From NCBI GenBank assembly GCA_026413225.1, contig CM048553.1, positions 22,010,501-22,074,500 of the forward strand: a stretch of 64,000 nucleotides of DNA, written 5' to 3'. The stretch is from Otis tarda. Taxonomy: Eukaryota > Chordata > Aves > Otidiformes > Otididae. This document shows positions 1-14,100 of this stretch, piece after piece. How positions within the stretch are numbered: the first letter of the stretch is position 1; every line of letters begins with the position of its first letter. A model generated the notes under the pieces. That model had not been told where the DNA came from. It saw only the letters and a program-made list of their open reading frames with translations, and ran no database searches. The translations under genes and the position numbers were made by a program.

Positions 1-2025
1 TTCAAAGTCTTGATGGAAGGTATTACAGTGCACCTATTTTGTTTGGTTTTTTTCACTTTCTAAATGCAGAATTTCCAAACTCCAGAGCACAAGCTTTAGG
101 TGAAAAAAATGTTCAGTAAGCTAGTCAAATTCTGTACTTAGTCTAACAGTAAAGACAGAAAAATAATAAGTAATTATTTTGCTAACATGAACTTCTTGCC
201 CACTTATCTAAAGAATACGACAACAGCATGATATTTGGATATTTTCAGTTGAAGATTAGCATTAGCACTAGCAGGAACATCTAGAAGAAAAGTAGAACCT
301 GTAGAACAGAACAAATTTCTGCAATAAATCAGATGAACTTTTCAAGATCTGGTCTAATGTGATCAAACTTAACGTGGATTTTCTTTCATTTCTGAACACA
401 TGCCACTATACTACATAACAAGCAAGTGTCAGTAGTGCTCAGCAATAAACGGAGCAAAACAGTATTTTTTAGCGTGCAGGATTGTTCACTGAAAATTTTC
501 TTAAATCATCGTGATTTCTTTACTTTAGACTACAGTTAGTCTTATATTTGCAGTCATGTTATATCTTCTTCCCATGAGAGAAAAAGATACGCTTATTTCA
601 AAAATACAAATTTAAATTGTTTTAATGTAGAAAAAAGTTCAGTTGGCAGTTAGCTCTCCCAAATGTCTAAGCAGCATAATTTTAGTTTAAATGTTCATAA
701 CTTAGTTCCCCTGTTTTTCTGTTATTTATTTAGGGCTAGTGAGACTGAAGAAAATGAAGCTTCCACAAATTATTTTAAAATATATTAGTGGAAGAACAGC
801 CAACTCTTCAACATCCAGGGTAATGGAGATGAAATAGAGGTAGGCTGACCAAAGTTAAGTCATGAAGGAGACAGTACAAATATGAAATAGGTTATATAGA
901 CCTAAGAGTACTATCTTTGAATGAAATTAAGAAACATAAGGAGTTAAAGATAAATGGAGAACATTTTGATTACAGCAAGCCCCATCTAATTCTTTAGAGG
1001 ACAAATGAGAGCTCTCTGCTGTTTTAACAACCATGAAGAGCTCCCCTTGCCACTTTGGCTCCACCTCACAAGCAGTTTTCCCCCACTCTTCATTACATGC
1101 AGATTCTCATCAGTGCACTTGGATGACAGACCTATAAATACCTTCATGGTAATTTGCAGTTCAGCCCATCTGTTTGCCTTGTGTGTGCACTCCATTGGAG
1201 AACTATTTATAAAGTAGTTCAATTCACTCTTCAAAGCTTAACTACTCAAGAAGTTTGTCCACATAAAATGTGGTTTTGGCCTTATCTACACAAGGAATCC
1301 ATTGGATGATAGGATGAAATGTGCATTTACAGTTACTGCATGTGACATCCTCAGTGAAGATAGAGTATTTACACTGCATAATTTCAGACATCTACTTTAA
1401 ATCAAAGGCTTCCTGAATAGCCTGTGCAAGGAAGCAAGAGTCCTGCAAAAAGACACCTTTTTTCAATAACGGCACCAAGGCTCAAGATTGCAAGTACAGG
1501 TGTGAAGTAACTGGGTTTGCTTTAAAGTAGACTAGCCTAACATGTTCAGTCTAATATGTGTTACTGTCATGAGTAGGTTAATCCCTAATAAAAATGAAAA
1601 TCCAACCCTTAAGCAAATAGCCAAAACAAATTGTAGAGGAAAGGAATTTTATTAAAAAAACCACCCAAACATACACCAACCAGTGTAATCTCACAAATGA
1701 AGACACCTATAGCATCAGATTTATTCTCTATTCATATAGAAAAGAAGTAAATTAAGAAGATATACAAATGAAGTGTAAATAGATAACTTTTAAAACTTTC
1801 CGCTGGATTTTGAGGCTACCATTTCCATTGTGAATAATACATTAAGGCCAACATGTATCTCTAGCATAAGGGCCATTATTCACAGTGTTTATAGACACAG
1901 TCAGAATCTTTCAACATCAAAACAAGCTCAATAATTGCAAGAGAATACAGTACTGGAAAATAAATATGTTACAGGATGACCAAGTTTTTGCCTTTTAAAC
2001 TGAATAGCAACATATTTATCCTTAC
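1..2025 (-). other. MRC1: MRC1 intron 5 (5' part)
   Basis: AT-rich DNA downstream of exon 5 on the transcript. I looked for the next lectin-domain exon (GKxCVxL and WENxxC wording) on the minus strand and did not find it. No clear repeats. Confidence 0.6.
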
Positions 2026-2139
2026 CTGGAACCCAATTTAAGTATCGAAAAGGAGCACCACCAACCCATTGCCATCCGCTGTTGAAATTCAAACTGTTAA
2101 GACCAAACCAGAGAGCAGAACTCAGCCTGCCAGTCAAAC
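2026..2139 (-). CDS. MRC1: MRC1 exon 5: middle of C-type lectin domain 1
   Basis: Acceptor CCTAG precedes 2139 and donor G|GTAAGG follows 2026; 114 bases, phase 1. Residues ~267-304 read [19 protein letters not shown], then [25 protein letters not shown] is the WIGL motif of the lectin fold and GWQW..G.PF.YLNW follows in the usual place. The exon carrying the end of this domain is expected further left; I see no match to it in 1-2025, so it lies outside the window. Confidence 0.94.
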
Positions 2140-5100
2140 CTAGGTAACAGAGACAAAGAGAGATACTAAAAGTGCACAGCTACAGCAAACACTTTGTCAA
2201 AACTTGAGAGCTGAATTCTAGCTAAACCGTCTGCTTCTCCTTTTTCCCAGCACACGTTTTGACAATTTTTAACGTTTTAGTTAAGGTGGCTATGCTAAAC
2301 CTGGAAAGCATGTCATCTTACATGGGTTGCTTCAGTTTTAGAGTTTTCTCATTTTTAGATATGGATAATTTGATTACAATAGAAAAAAAAAAAAAAGACA
2401 CTTCTACATGCTTTTTGTAAACTGATGATCAGAAATATGAAACAAATATTTTTTTTTCCAGATTTATAAAATATGACATTGATAAAGTTGCACAGAAAGT
2501 CACAAAACCAAAAATCAGTTTTCTAAAACGAAACATGTTTTCTATTGTGTATTTTCTCTTCCAATAAACTTAACAAATAGGACCTTCAAACTTACAAAAG
2601 ACTTAAAAGTAAAAAACTGTTTGCATTTTATCGAATGACATTAAAATACAAACATTCCAAATATCACCTTTTTAACAGCACATCTTGTACATTTTTCAAA
2701 CTGATCTGATTTCACTTCTTTAGCCAATGATAAGCCAAGCTTCTAAAACCAGTTCCAAATGAATCCTCCAGTTCTGAAAAGCATCTAGAAATATCGTACT
2801 TGTATGGTTCTGCTAAATTCTCTAGTATTATTTATAGTCATTATTAATCAATTGTCTATCTCTGTCCTTCATATAAGACTTGGAAGCCCAGTTGGATGAC
2901 TGCTGAATTTTTGAATTAAATGTATTTCTGCATAGCTCAGAGAAAATCATTGTGCAATATATATTATTTATTTCTGCTTGTACCGATGGCATCGTGCCAG
3001 TACATAATTTTGCTCTATATATTTTAGTTGCCTTTGACAACTAAATTATGGGTAGCACTTGAAGTATGGCGAGGTTAAAAGGAGGGGTAGTTAAGCACTG
3101 GAAAGGACTGGAATGTCATACCAGAGCCTGATTTGGCACCAACAAATCAATGTGATCCAGTATTTCTTCTATACAAACAAGTTGTTATTAAGACAATCAA
3201 GAACTGAGCATGACAGGAAATCCTGGTTCTGCCAGGAGAACTGTACAATGAAAAAATTATTTCACATACATTTGGCAGCGATATCTATTAGTTTGCAATT
3301 AAAACACACCTACTAATAACTCACTTCTATATGTCAGTGCCAGACTGCTCCCTGGAGCATTAATTTCAACATAAGTTTAATCATGCTCAGTAAAAAAGAG
3401 ACCCATGTTTTGACCAAATCCTTACATTGAAAACAGAAGTTCAGACTGAACAGACTGTTCATAGCATTAAAAATCCATTTATCATTCCTCTAAATTGGAG
3501 AAATATGGATTAGATCGATGGACTATTAGATGGATAGGGAATTGGCTGGATGGCTGCACCCAAAGAGTGACAGTCAATGGCTCAATGTCCAAATACAAAC
3601 CAGTAACAAGTGGTGTTCCTCTAGGGTCTGTATTGGGACCCATACTATTAAATGTTTTCATCAGTGATATAGACAGTGGAATCGAGTGCACCCTCAGCAA
3701 GCTTGCAGAAGACACCAAGCTGTGCGGTGCAATCGGCACGCTGGGGGGAAGGAATGCCATCCAGAGTGGTCCTTGATAGGTTTGAGGAGTGAGCCTATAT
3801 GAACCTCATGAAGTCCAACAAGACCAAGTGCAAGCTCCTGCACCTGGGTCCAGCCAGTCCCCAATATCAATACGGACTGGGGGATGAACAGATTGGGAGC
3901 AGCCCTCTGTAGAAGGACTTGAGGATACTGGTGGATGAAAAATGGGGTATGAGCAATAAGCAATGTGTCCTTGCAGCCCAGAAAGCCAATCGTATCCTGG
4001 GCTGCATAAAAAGAAGCATGGCCAACAGGTCAAAGGAGATGATTCTTCCCCTCCAGTGCAATCTCATGGGACCCCACCTAGAGTACTGTGTCCAGTTCTC
4101 AGGTCTCCAGTACAAGGAAGACATGGACCTGTAAGAGCGGGTCCAGATGAGGGCCATGCTGGAACAACCCTTGTGTGAAAAATGGCTGGGAGTGTTAGGG
4201 TTGTTCAGTCTGGAGAAGAGAAGGCTCTGGGGACAGCTTATCACAGTCCTTCAATGTATAAAAGGGGCTTACAAGGACAAGGGGCTATGGTTTTAAAATG
4301 AAAGGGGGTAGATTTAGATCAAACATAATGAAGAACTTTTTTACGATGAAGGTGGTGAAACACTGGAACAGGTTGCCCAGAGAAGTTGTGGATCCTCATC
4401 ATTAGAAGTGTTCAAGGTCAGGTTAGATGGGGCTTTGAGCAACCTGATTTAGTGCAAGATGGCTCTGTCCATAGCAGGGGGAGTGGACTGGATGATCTTT
4501 AAATGTCTCTTGCAAACCAAAGTTCTGCTTCTCTGATTCTATGAACTTACATAGTACAATATATGGCACAGAAAAGTTTACCTTCCAACTGATGTAACAT
4601 ATTGAAAATATTTTCTAATCTATTTAATAGATTAATTAGTGGACTACTTCACGTATGTACACAGCCTAAGAAGGTAATAAAAAGGAGATTGTCTCATTGT
4701 AGAATATAAATATATTCAAGCACAAATTCAGAACTGATTTTTGTCAGAGAAGTTTGAAAATTACTTAAAAAAAAACACTGAAGGAGAGTGAAAGTAAAAC
4801 AAGCTATCTCTAAGTCCTTTTGTTTATTAGTTCTTTTTCTTCCTTTTCATATTTTAGCACATTCTGATGATATGACAACTTTAAAGAGACAGGCCAAAAA
4901 CACTAACTAGTACACAAAACAAGTAGAGCACAAAGAGGATGCAATCTTGGTATCTGCACCTTTGGTTTACAAACTGTTTTGCATTTTCCTGCATTCAAAT
5001 GTTCATTTTTTATTGTTTGCATTACTTAATTGCTGTATTTTTTATGTTACTGTAAGTGTCTGGCAATATTAAATTGGGATTAAATCATCATTATTTGTAC

Positions 5101-8100
5101 GAGTTTTCCAGCTGAATCATTCAAGATAGCAATTTAAATCTACTAATTACCGGAATTGAACAGATATCCATTTTCAAGATGGAACATGCTATATAGGTGT
5201 CACTGCTACTTTTAAAAAACCTAATGGATAATATTACCTTACCTGTCAGGTATGTTTGTTCATGCAACTCTGTGATGCTTAATAACTCTGCTTTCTGTTG
5301 TTGACAGCTTTTTCTTGCCTGGTGCCATTTCAGAGCTGCCTCAGAGTTTATCTGGTACTGGACATTTGTTAAAGGATCGGTATTCCACAATGAATCAACA
5401 CTATTAACTGCAGGGAGAAAAAGAAATGCTGTAACTGATCATGAAGAGGGAGCCAGAAAAAATACAGAATAAATCACTTAGCAAAAATACACAAACCTAA
5501 CCACTTCAATAAAGAACTGGTTTGAAAGGAGTCCTGAGGCTCTCTAATGTGTTAGTAAATCCACAGCAGAGCTAAACCATGACAGTCGTGTTGGACAGTA
5601 CACAGGTAATGAAACAATGTCACCATTTTCTGTGGTATAACAAAACTGCTGCTTAAGATAGAAGATGAGTGGCTAAAGTCATGCTAAAAGAGTTTATTTC
5701 TCACTGAGGAGAAAAAGATTAAGAGATTCCAGACTCATGCTAGCTAAGCTGTACATCAACCTGGCAACTTTTCTGAGATAATAAACCCCAATTTTTTTTT
5801 ACAAATTTTGGGTACTATGTAAAGTGGCTATGGATTTTCTTACTGTGATAGACGTAATCAAACCCAAGCACCAAACACAAAATTTACATTATCAGCATCC
5901 ATCTCACCCTTTCCTGCAATTCCTGATTTGCCTTATGCATGTGTCTGACATGCTGGCTTTAAACTGTGTCATAGTTTAGCCCCACTCAGGACCAAGCTAT
6001 GCAGCTTTTTTCACTCACTCTCTACCCTCCAAGAGAACGGGGGAGAGACAATATAACAAAAAAGCTCAAGGTTTGAGATAAGGACAGGGAGAGATCATTA
6101 AAGTTACCGTTATAGGCACAACATACTCAACTTGGGGAAAACTATTTCAATTTATTCTTGACAAAACCAAAGCAGGATAATGAGAGAGAACAAAAAAACT
6201 TCCCCTCACCTCTTCCCAGGCTTAACTTCATTGCAAATTATCTCTACCTCCTTCCCTCCATGAGCGGCACAAGGGAGAATAGGGAATGGGGGTTGTGGTC
6301 AATTCATCACATTGTTTTCTGCCACTCCTTCCTCCTTGGGGGAAGAACTCCTCACATTCCTCCCCTGCTCCATCATGGGGTCCCTCCCACAGCCTACAGT
6401 CCTTCACAAATTGCTCCTGCATGGGGTCCTCTTCCATGGGATGCAGTCCCTCAGAAACAGGCTGCCCCAGCGTGGGCCTTCCACGGGCCACAGCCTCTTT
6501 TGGGCATCTGCCTACCCCAGTGTGGGGTCCTCCACAGGCTGCCGGTAGATCTCTGCTCCTCCATGGACGTCCATGGGCTGCAGGGAGACAACCTGCTCCA
6601 CCATGGGCTGCACCACACGCTGCAGGGGAATCTCTGCCGGGAGCAACATTATTCCTCCCCGTCCTTCTTCACTGACCCTGGCATCTGCAGCCGTTCCTCT
6701 CACGAGGAATTCTTCACAATCAGGCTCAGGCAAACATCAGGCTCTCATATTCTCTCCACATCTCCTCTCTTCACCTCTTGGCCAGGCCAGCCAGGTCAAG
6801 TTGGGCCCAGAAAGCCACCTGGCACGAGGCCAGAGGGTGAGGGCCACAAGGCCCACAAGTCGTGTGCCTCCCTCTCTCTGTCCCTGCTTCTACTTCTTCA
6901 CTTCTTCCTCTCTTTTTTATTTTTCCCCTTCTTAAATATATTATCATAGAGGCGTTATCACTGAACATTCTGTCACCAATTGTCTTGGCCCTGGCCAGCA
7001 ACAGGTCCACCATAGGCCCGTCCAACTCCACCAGACAAAGGGGAAACTTCTAGTAGCTTCTCACAGAAGCTGCCATTGTAGCCCCGCCACTACACAAAAC
7101 CAGCACAAACTGGAAGAGGGTAGGTTTAGATTAGACAAAAGCAAGAAATTCTTTACCGTGAGGGTGGTGAGGCACTGGAATAGGTTGCCCAGAGAAGCTG
7201 TGGATGTCCCATCCCTGGAAGTGTTCAAGGCCAGGTTGGATGGGGCTTTGAGAGACCTGGTCTAGTGGAAGGTGTCGCTGCTCATGGCAGAGGTGTTGGA
7301 CTAGATGATCTTTGAGATCCTTTCCAACCCAAACCATTCTATGATTCTATGACATACCACCACACTTTCTTCCCTGCCACATGGCTTGACTGTGATTGCC
7401 TTGTATACCTGAACTTGGCACTTTTAGGCCATGCCAAACCAGTGAAAAAGTCATCCACCAGGGCCCAATGTTAGAAGTGGCCCCAGAAGGTACCACACTC
7501 CTTACACTGCTGCAGCCTCTCCTGGACCATCTCAGTTGAATCCTCAGAGCAAGCAACAGAAAAGTGTGATCTTGCTCTGTGAAAAATTGAACCTACAAGA
7601 GGCCTCAACATTGAGCTAAATAAAGAGATTAAAGTTGCATGACAAAAGCAGAATATAGCAGAGGTCACTATATGTCTGCTGACAATGGGAAAATGACTGA
7701 AATTCCTGCAGCCTGTATCAGAGTTTCTCAATTTGCAAGCTGTGAAAAATTCGAGAGAAAGATCTTTTCCTTTTCCGAATTCAGAGAGCTCAGAAAACTT
7801 AAGTGTGCAAATAAGAGGAAAACAGTACAATAAACAAAACTCAAGACAAAGGATGAAACATGTTAAATGTCAGCAGGTCAGTAAGCACTTCCACTCTTTC
7901 CTGTATTAAATCTAACAGTCTTTATGATAATATAAAATTATTCTTTAGAAGTTATCCTTATTAAAAAAATAAAATATACCCTACTGTAATAAAGACATTT
8001 GACTAAAAATGGGAACATTCATCCCATTATCATTATACACAAACCAACTTCTGTCCAAAATAGCGTATAACTATCAGAAGACAAAATTTCTTCACCAAAC

Positions 8101-11100
8101 TATGTTCTACAAGACCATAAATTCCTGCCCACAAGCACAAGCCTGGGATAAAACACAGATTGCAAAAACAGTAACATCTATAATTCTGTAGAGAAAATTG
8201 GCTCTGATTTGATAGAAATGGGTTTATAAATCTTGTACAAGTATTACAGAGCAAGAGGTAAACAAGTCACAGGCATTCATTTAACCTTCCTCCTCCAGTT
8301 TCATAATGTATAGCTGACTTGCATTATGGTACTGTCTTGTAGAACTTTGGTCTTTCATAAAAATAAAGTTCATTTCTAAACCTTGGAAAATATTTGAGTT
8401 CTATGAGGTCAAATGCCTTCACAGAGCAGGATTTTGGAAAATCTATATGGTATTGTTTAAAACTTAGTATTCCCAGAGAAACCAGAAGATGAATAACTTT
8501 TCTGGAATGATATAGTCTAGCATCTAAACTAAATTAACGTTAAACCACATCTGTCCTCAGTACATAACTGGAAAAATAGTTTAAAAGCTGAACTTTATCC
8601 CTACATAGATGAACTCAGCATTCATTTTTTGTATACACTGAAATTAGTGAGACCTAGCTATTTCCACTATGATTACTATCCAAATCTCAGAAATACAGTA
8701 TAGTAAGTCTGTCTTCGAAAGTTCTCAGTCTTTAAAGCAAAGCAAAACAGACCAAAAATGCATTGAATTTCAGGTATAGCCCTTGACAGACAAGTTAAAA
8801 CTTAGAGGAAGGGCATAAAGTCCTGACCAATGTACATATTTATGACATTTATAATTTTTAAAATGTCAACATGACTCTCATATCAAAATACAGTATTTCT
8901 CCTGATGTAGAAAATAGAAGAATTTAGAGAGATTCTAATTTCAAAATTGCAAGCTGAAATCTGACCTTTGACCAGTAGTAACAATTTATTGTTACTGTTC
9001 TTGTTTGTTTAGCTATCCATCCAAAGCAAGTTGGTGTCTCAATTCAATATCCTTGGATATTGAATATTTGGCATGAATAGAATTATGACAAACAAAAACT
9101 GAATATAAATATTGTTAAACAGTCTACAAAATAACTACCATCACTTCCTCTTTGAGTATATAGTAGGGAAGGAATCTCATATTAAAGACATTACAGTTTA
9201 TATAATATACTATATATAGATATAATGCTGTCAATAGTAAAAAAAAGTTTGAATTATACTAAACTTCCTGCTTATCTTCACTTAGATATCTTTTCCTAAA
9301 GTGCTCCTCTCTTTCTTTTTCCTAGATAAATCTGTGAGGTCCAAAGTCAGGTTATGAGTTCCAGATAAATCAGAACAACGCAATTAACCCCATATAACTT
9401 AGTTGACCAATTCACCAGGCATTTTGAACCAGACATAAAACCACAAAGAAAAATCCTCCAAAACATCTTGAAACATCAACATGGAGAAAAAAAGTTGGTC
9501 ATAAAAAATAAATTCAGTAATTTTGAGTGAATACAAGGATGTAGCTTTGTCCAATAATTAACATACCAGGCTAAGACTATTTAAATATTTCTTCACTCTC
9601 TGAACTTTTTGTTTCCTTCCTCGTCAGCTGCAAGTTTTGTGCATCACTTATAAGGCTTTCTAAATTCTTCACAGAAATTCTAGCTCTTTCATCTATCAAG
9701 AAAGGGGCCTCAATGGACTTTTGCCCACTGGAAGACAGCTATAGGTGCACGTCATGACTCACTCTCTTGATAGTCTTACACTGTGCAACCTATTTTCTTC
9801 CCCAACACCTACTTTTACATTGCAGTACAACATACAGTTCAAAAAGACATGGTGCAATCTGTAAAGAACCAGTATCTCCTAGGCTACTAAAAACTGTTTG
9901 ATGTAGCAACTTGGTTTCTTCCTGTTGGATTTAAGTTTCTCCTGTCACCGTATCAGCATCTCTTTTAAAAGCACCAAGTAAAGGGTAATACTCACAATTA
10001 TGTTACCTCCACCTGTCAAATTTCTACATCTCTATTGAGTAAGACAACTGTTACAAGTATAGTCTTATGCCCTCTTCATTTTGGAGAACATTTGAGCTGG
10101 TTTTGCTCACAATGAAAAAAAGTGGCTGTATGTCCATCCAGGCCCCAGTATGAACAGCTGTAATAGTTTGCATCCCATATTTTCATATCAGTACCTTTGC
10201 TCACCCAGATAGTTTAAGAAACCACAAACACTTTAATCTTATTAAATAAATTTTGACATATAAAGACTTAAACATTCTATGTTTAAAGGTGCTGCTGAAG
10301 TTTATTAACTTATCACTCTTCCATGCAGGGCATTCCTTTTTCATAGGGCTGACTAAAACTTCTGTTAACACAGCCTGTCTCTCTTATTAAAACACATGAC
10401 CCAAACTTGAATATTTTATAGCCAGAATCAGGAAGGAAACATGCAGGCAATCAGCACAAAGCAGCTTTTTCCAAAAACAATCACAGCCATCTGAATGGAT
10501 TTCCTTTAATTATGCCAAAGAATTAAACAAGATTTTAATGATGCCTCCTATTTGCTATACTCAAAGAATGCTAGACAGGTAGCATTCTTAAGTTGATCTT
10601 GCATGTGCTGTATTAATGAGATTGATATCCCCAACATGATTTTAATACCTTGAAAATAACACTGGCTTAGAAAAAAAAAATAAAACAAAACCAAAAACAA
10701 CTATGCAATTTTTATTTGTCTGAGATAATGAAAGCAACATTCAGGAAATCAGGCAAGGACACTGATACTTCATCATTAAACTAGTTAAGATAAACCCAAA
10801 CTGTTTCCTTCACATCAAAGGAAAGACATATTTTTCTCCTGAGCATTGACTGTGGTCAGCTGGAGTGTTACAGCAAACCATCATAATAAAGAAGACAGAG
10901 GGAGAAGTGCTACCTCTCTCAGCATGACAAAAGAAGCAATAGCTTGCAGACAAAATGCTTAATCCATGATTTACAGAAGTTCAGAGAAACTTTGTTCAAA
11001 TTGAAATACATACAGGTATATTACTCCAATTTACTCAAACTAACATCAACATTTCTAAATAAAGTTCTGTATATTCATAATAGTACAGTTGAAACTCTAA

Positions 11101-14100
11101 CCATACTCAAACCAGCAAATTTAGAATATAAATACTCCTAATTTATTTTAAATACAATGTAGGACACAGATTTGGGAAATTACTAGGATTTAGTAAAAAG
11201 TTCATGTAAGCTCCTTCATCTTTAAAAGGCAATTCATTCTACAAAGTAGTCTTAATTTTCAATTAAGCTATATTCTAGCTTCCAATTCTGCTGCACAAAT
11301 TTCTACACTACCTTTTGCATATACTAACATAACATCTTTACATCAAATTAACTTTCTATTTAAGTAAATGGTGTAATTACAGATTCCAGCATATGATTAA
11401 CACACTTTCACCTGGATGTAGTTTGTTTTGGTTTTTGGGTTTTTTTTTTTTATGCTGAGCCCCATATTTGCATATTTAGGTAGTTCCTAAAAGGATAGCA
11501 GGCTGAATGGAGGCAGGAAAATGCACCATTTCAAACTGTATTTTGTACAGTAAAGCACATGATAAGCACACCAGTATTTCCAGGCAGCTGAATAACAGCA
11601 CAGCAGAATCATGAATGTACAAAACTTACATTTCAATGGGCAAAATCCATATATCTTGTCAACATCAAAGTCTGAAGTGGTTCCGCACCAGAACCAGCCA
11701 TCTGATCTGCCAGCATCTGTGCAGTCAGCATACCATTTACCACCAAACTTAAAAGGGAATACACAAGGTGCTCCATTGGCATTTCCTCTCACTGTGTAGG
11801 TATCTAAGGAGACACAACAATTTAAAAATGTATAAGCAGTGATAAGCATGGTATAGATATCAGTTCAGCTTTATGATTGTATTATAGCATATTACAGCAA
11901 GCAGAGCTTGCTAGTTTAGTATACAAACCGTGTTAGAAATGAGACTTTGATAATTTTACTCTCTAGGTCTAAACTGATACCCATGTCCACAATGAGACAA
12001 ATTTTTACTGCTTAAGGAGATCACTGACCAGAACTGACTGAGCCAAGACAAGTACATTCCCATGCTAAATTTTACACGCATAAAATCCACACAATTAAGC
12101 AATTTTATTTTTAAGCACAAACAATTGCTGATTCTTCTGTCAAGAACTCACTCTATTACTGACCATTTTAGAAAGAGGAGAGCACATACATATAAACTTG
12201 AAAGATGTACACCACAGAGTGCCTGCAATATACTATGCCGAAATAAAAATTCCATTGGCATCTAAAGATAATTTTTGTTTCATCAGAAACTTGACTCGAT
12301 GAAACTTATCAAAGTAACTAAAGCAATTTTCCGTCTGTGCCCGTATAATGTACATGCATTGATGGGAGGACATACACAAGAGGAAAACTACTTGACAGGG
12401 ACTGCTAGAGAGGCAACATACCAAGGTCACTGTCTCACAGACCTGATGGAAAACAAAGTAGGAAGGACTGGCAGGCCATCACTCCATCTCTCCCCTCTCC
12501 TTTCACATAATTTGCTTTGTTAGGGTTCTTTTATTCTGGCTTTAGACCAAGGTCTAGTACTGTCATCAGCCAATGTGTAAACCACTGAAAACGCATCCAT
12601 ACCTCCCTCTGTATCCATTTCTGTTTATCAAAGAACACTAAATGGGAAGCCAAATGTATAATAAATACATGTCCATATGTATGTATGTCCGTATGTATGT
12701 ATCATGCATAACTTTGTCAAATTTAACTATTTAAAATATCTTATTTCTTTGTCTAATGCTTCAGCGCTGACTCTGAGACTCACTTCAAACACCTAGGAAG
12801 GCACCTTCAGTATACTGGAGCTGAAGATATCAAAAGTTAACTAAATCGTTACAGCATAATTAACATTTGCTACCCAAGAAGAAAAAAAAAAAACCATAAT
12901 CAACAGACTACACACTTACACTACATCTTTCTGTACACATGTAAATAGTAAAAGCTATCATTAACTGTTGTGTAATAGTTATACACATTCTAAATAATCA
13001 TAGACTTATTTTCCCCTCTCCGAATGAACCACTATCATGCATGATTAATTATCTATCAGAACTTTGACAACTTTGACAAAAAAGCAAAATGAACCTCTCA
13101 AAAACAACAAAACACCACTCAAGTATTACTGATTTCACCAGAAGTCACACTCACTGATCATTAATAAGATGCAGGAAATCTCCTACACTTCTAAATATTG
13201 TAATTAGATACACACAGAAATGAGTTTGAAATACAGAAATTAATTTACAGAACTTTACCTTCATAGCCTCGAGAACACAGATCGTCTGTGGTTCCGTAGA
13301 CTTTCCACCTACTCCATAAACCAGATCCCTTGTACAGCATAATATTCCTTTCCTGTCTGTTTCCATAGTTGAAAAACAAATCTTCCCCTTGGATTGCAAA
13401 GAGAGTCTCATTTCTGCATTCCCATCGCTGAAGTTCACTAGCCTTGTCACAAGGATACAGAGTGATCGGAACCCAGTCTTTCTTCGAAGGCACTCCCAAG
13501 CACAATTTGAATGCTACGCTCATAAGCTGGTGATCTGAGACCCACCTGAATTTTTGTGACTCATTTTCTTGAACACAAGGAGCAGTAGTCACTGAATTAG
13601 AACTTTGAGCCAGTACACAGCGCTTGTGATCTTCATTATATATTAAGAAGATGCTAGTATCTGTAAGACAAAAAACACTGGAATCATTTGGTTGGAAGTG
13701 ATCTTACCTACTATCTAAATGAAATATGAAATTGGACACTACTCTTGGGGTTAAAATCTCATCATCTGTTCAGCAAAAGAAAGTGCAGCACTCCTGTGGA
13801 CTACACCTGTTAAAGTGACTGTAAATGCAACTAGTTCAGATGTGAGGACATTTCAACTATTTTGCATCAGTGAAAGCATCTACACTCAAAAGTGAAAGGC
13901 AGTAGAGATGCAGATCTAGGGTCTCCTGTAGCTTTCAGGGATAGGTTAAATAGAAGAGAAAAAGCACACTCATGGTATTATTCCAAGTTGCACTCATGGG
14001 AGTTACTGAAACAAGGGAGCACACACACTGTACACGGCAGATCCTGACACTGAGCACTCCAGCAGCACTGGCTCATTGATCCTGGCTCCCAGGCGTGAGA

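Larger units (their letters stand above)
5408..11629 (-). other. MRC1: MRC1 intron 3
   Basis: About 6.2 kb, the largest MRC1 intron in the window. It holds the CR1 interrupted by the solo LTR (5967-7352). From 7353 to 11629 I see only AT-rich unique sequence. Confidence 0.85.

Noticed and set aside
986-1234. 82-codon minus-strand frame as the next MRC1 lectin exon
   Set aside because: It lacks the Cys and Trp pattern expected for the end of lectin domain 1 and has no fitting phase-1 splice borders.
6158-6949. 263-codon plus-strand open frame
   Set aside because: It lies inside the solo LTR, on the strand opposite to the LTR's own, in GC-rich subrepeats; no domain is recognisable.
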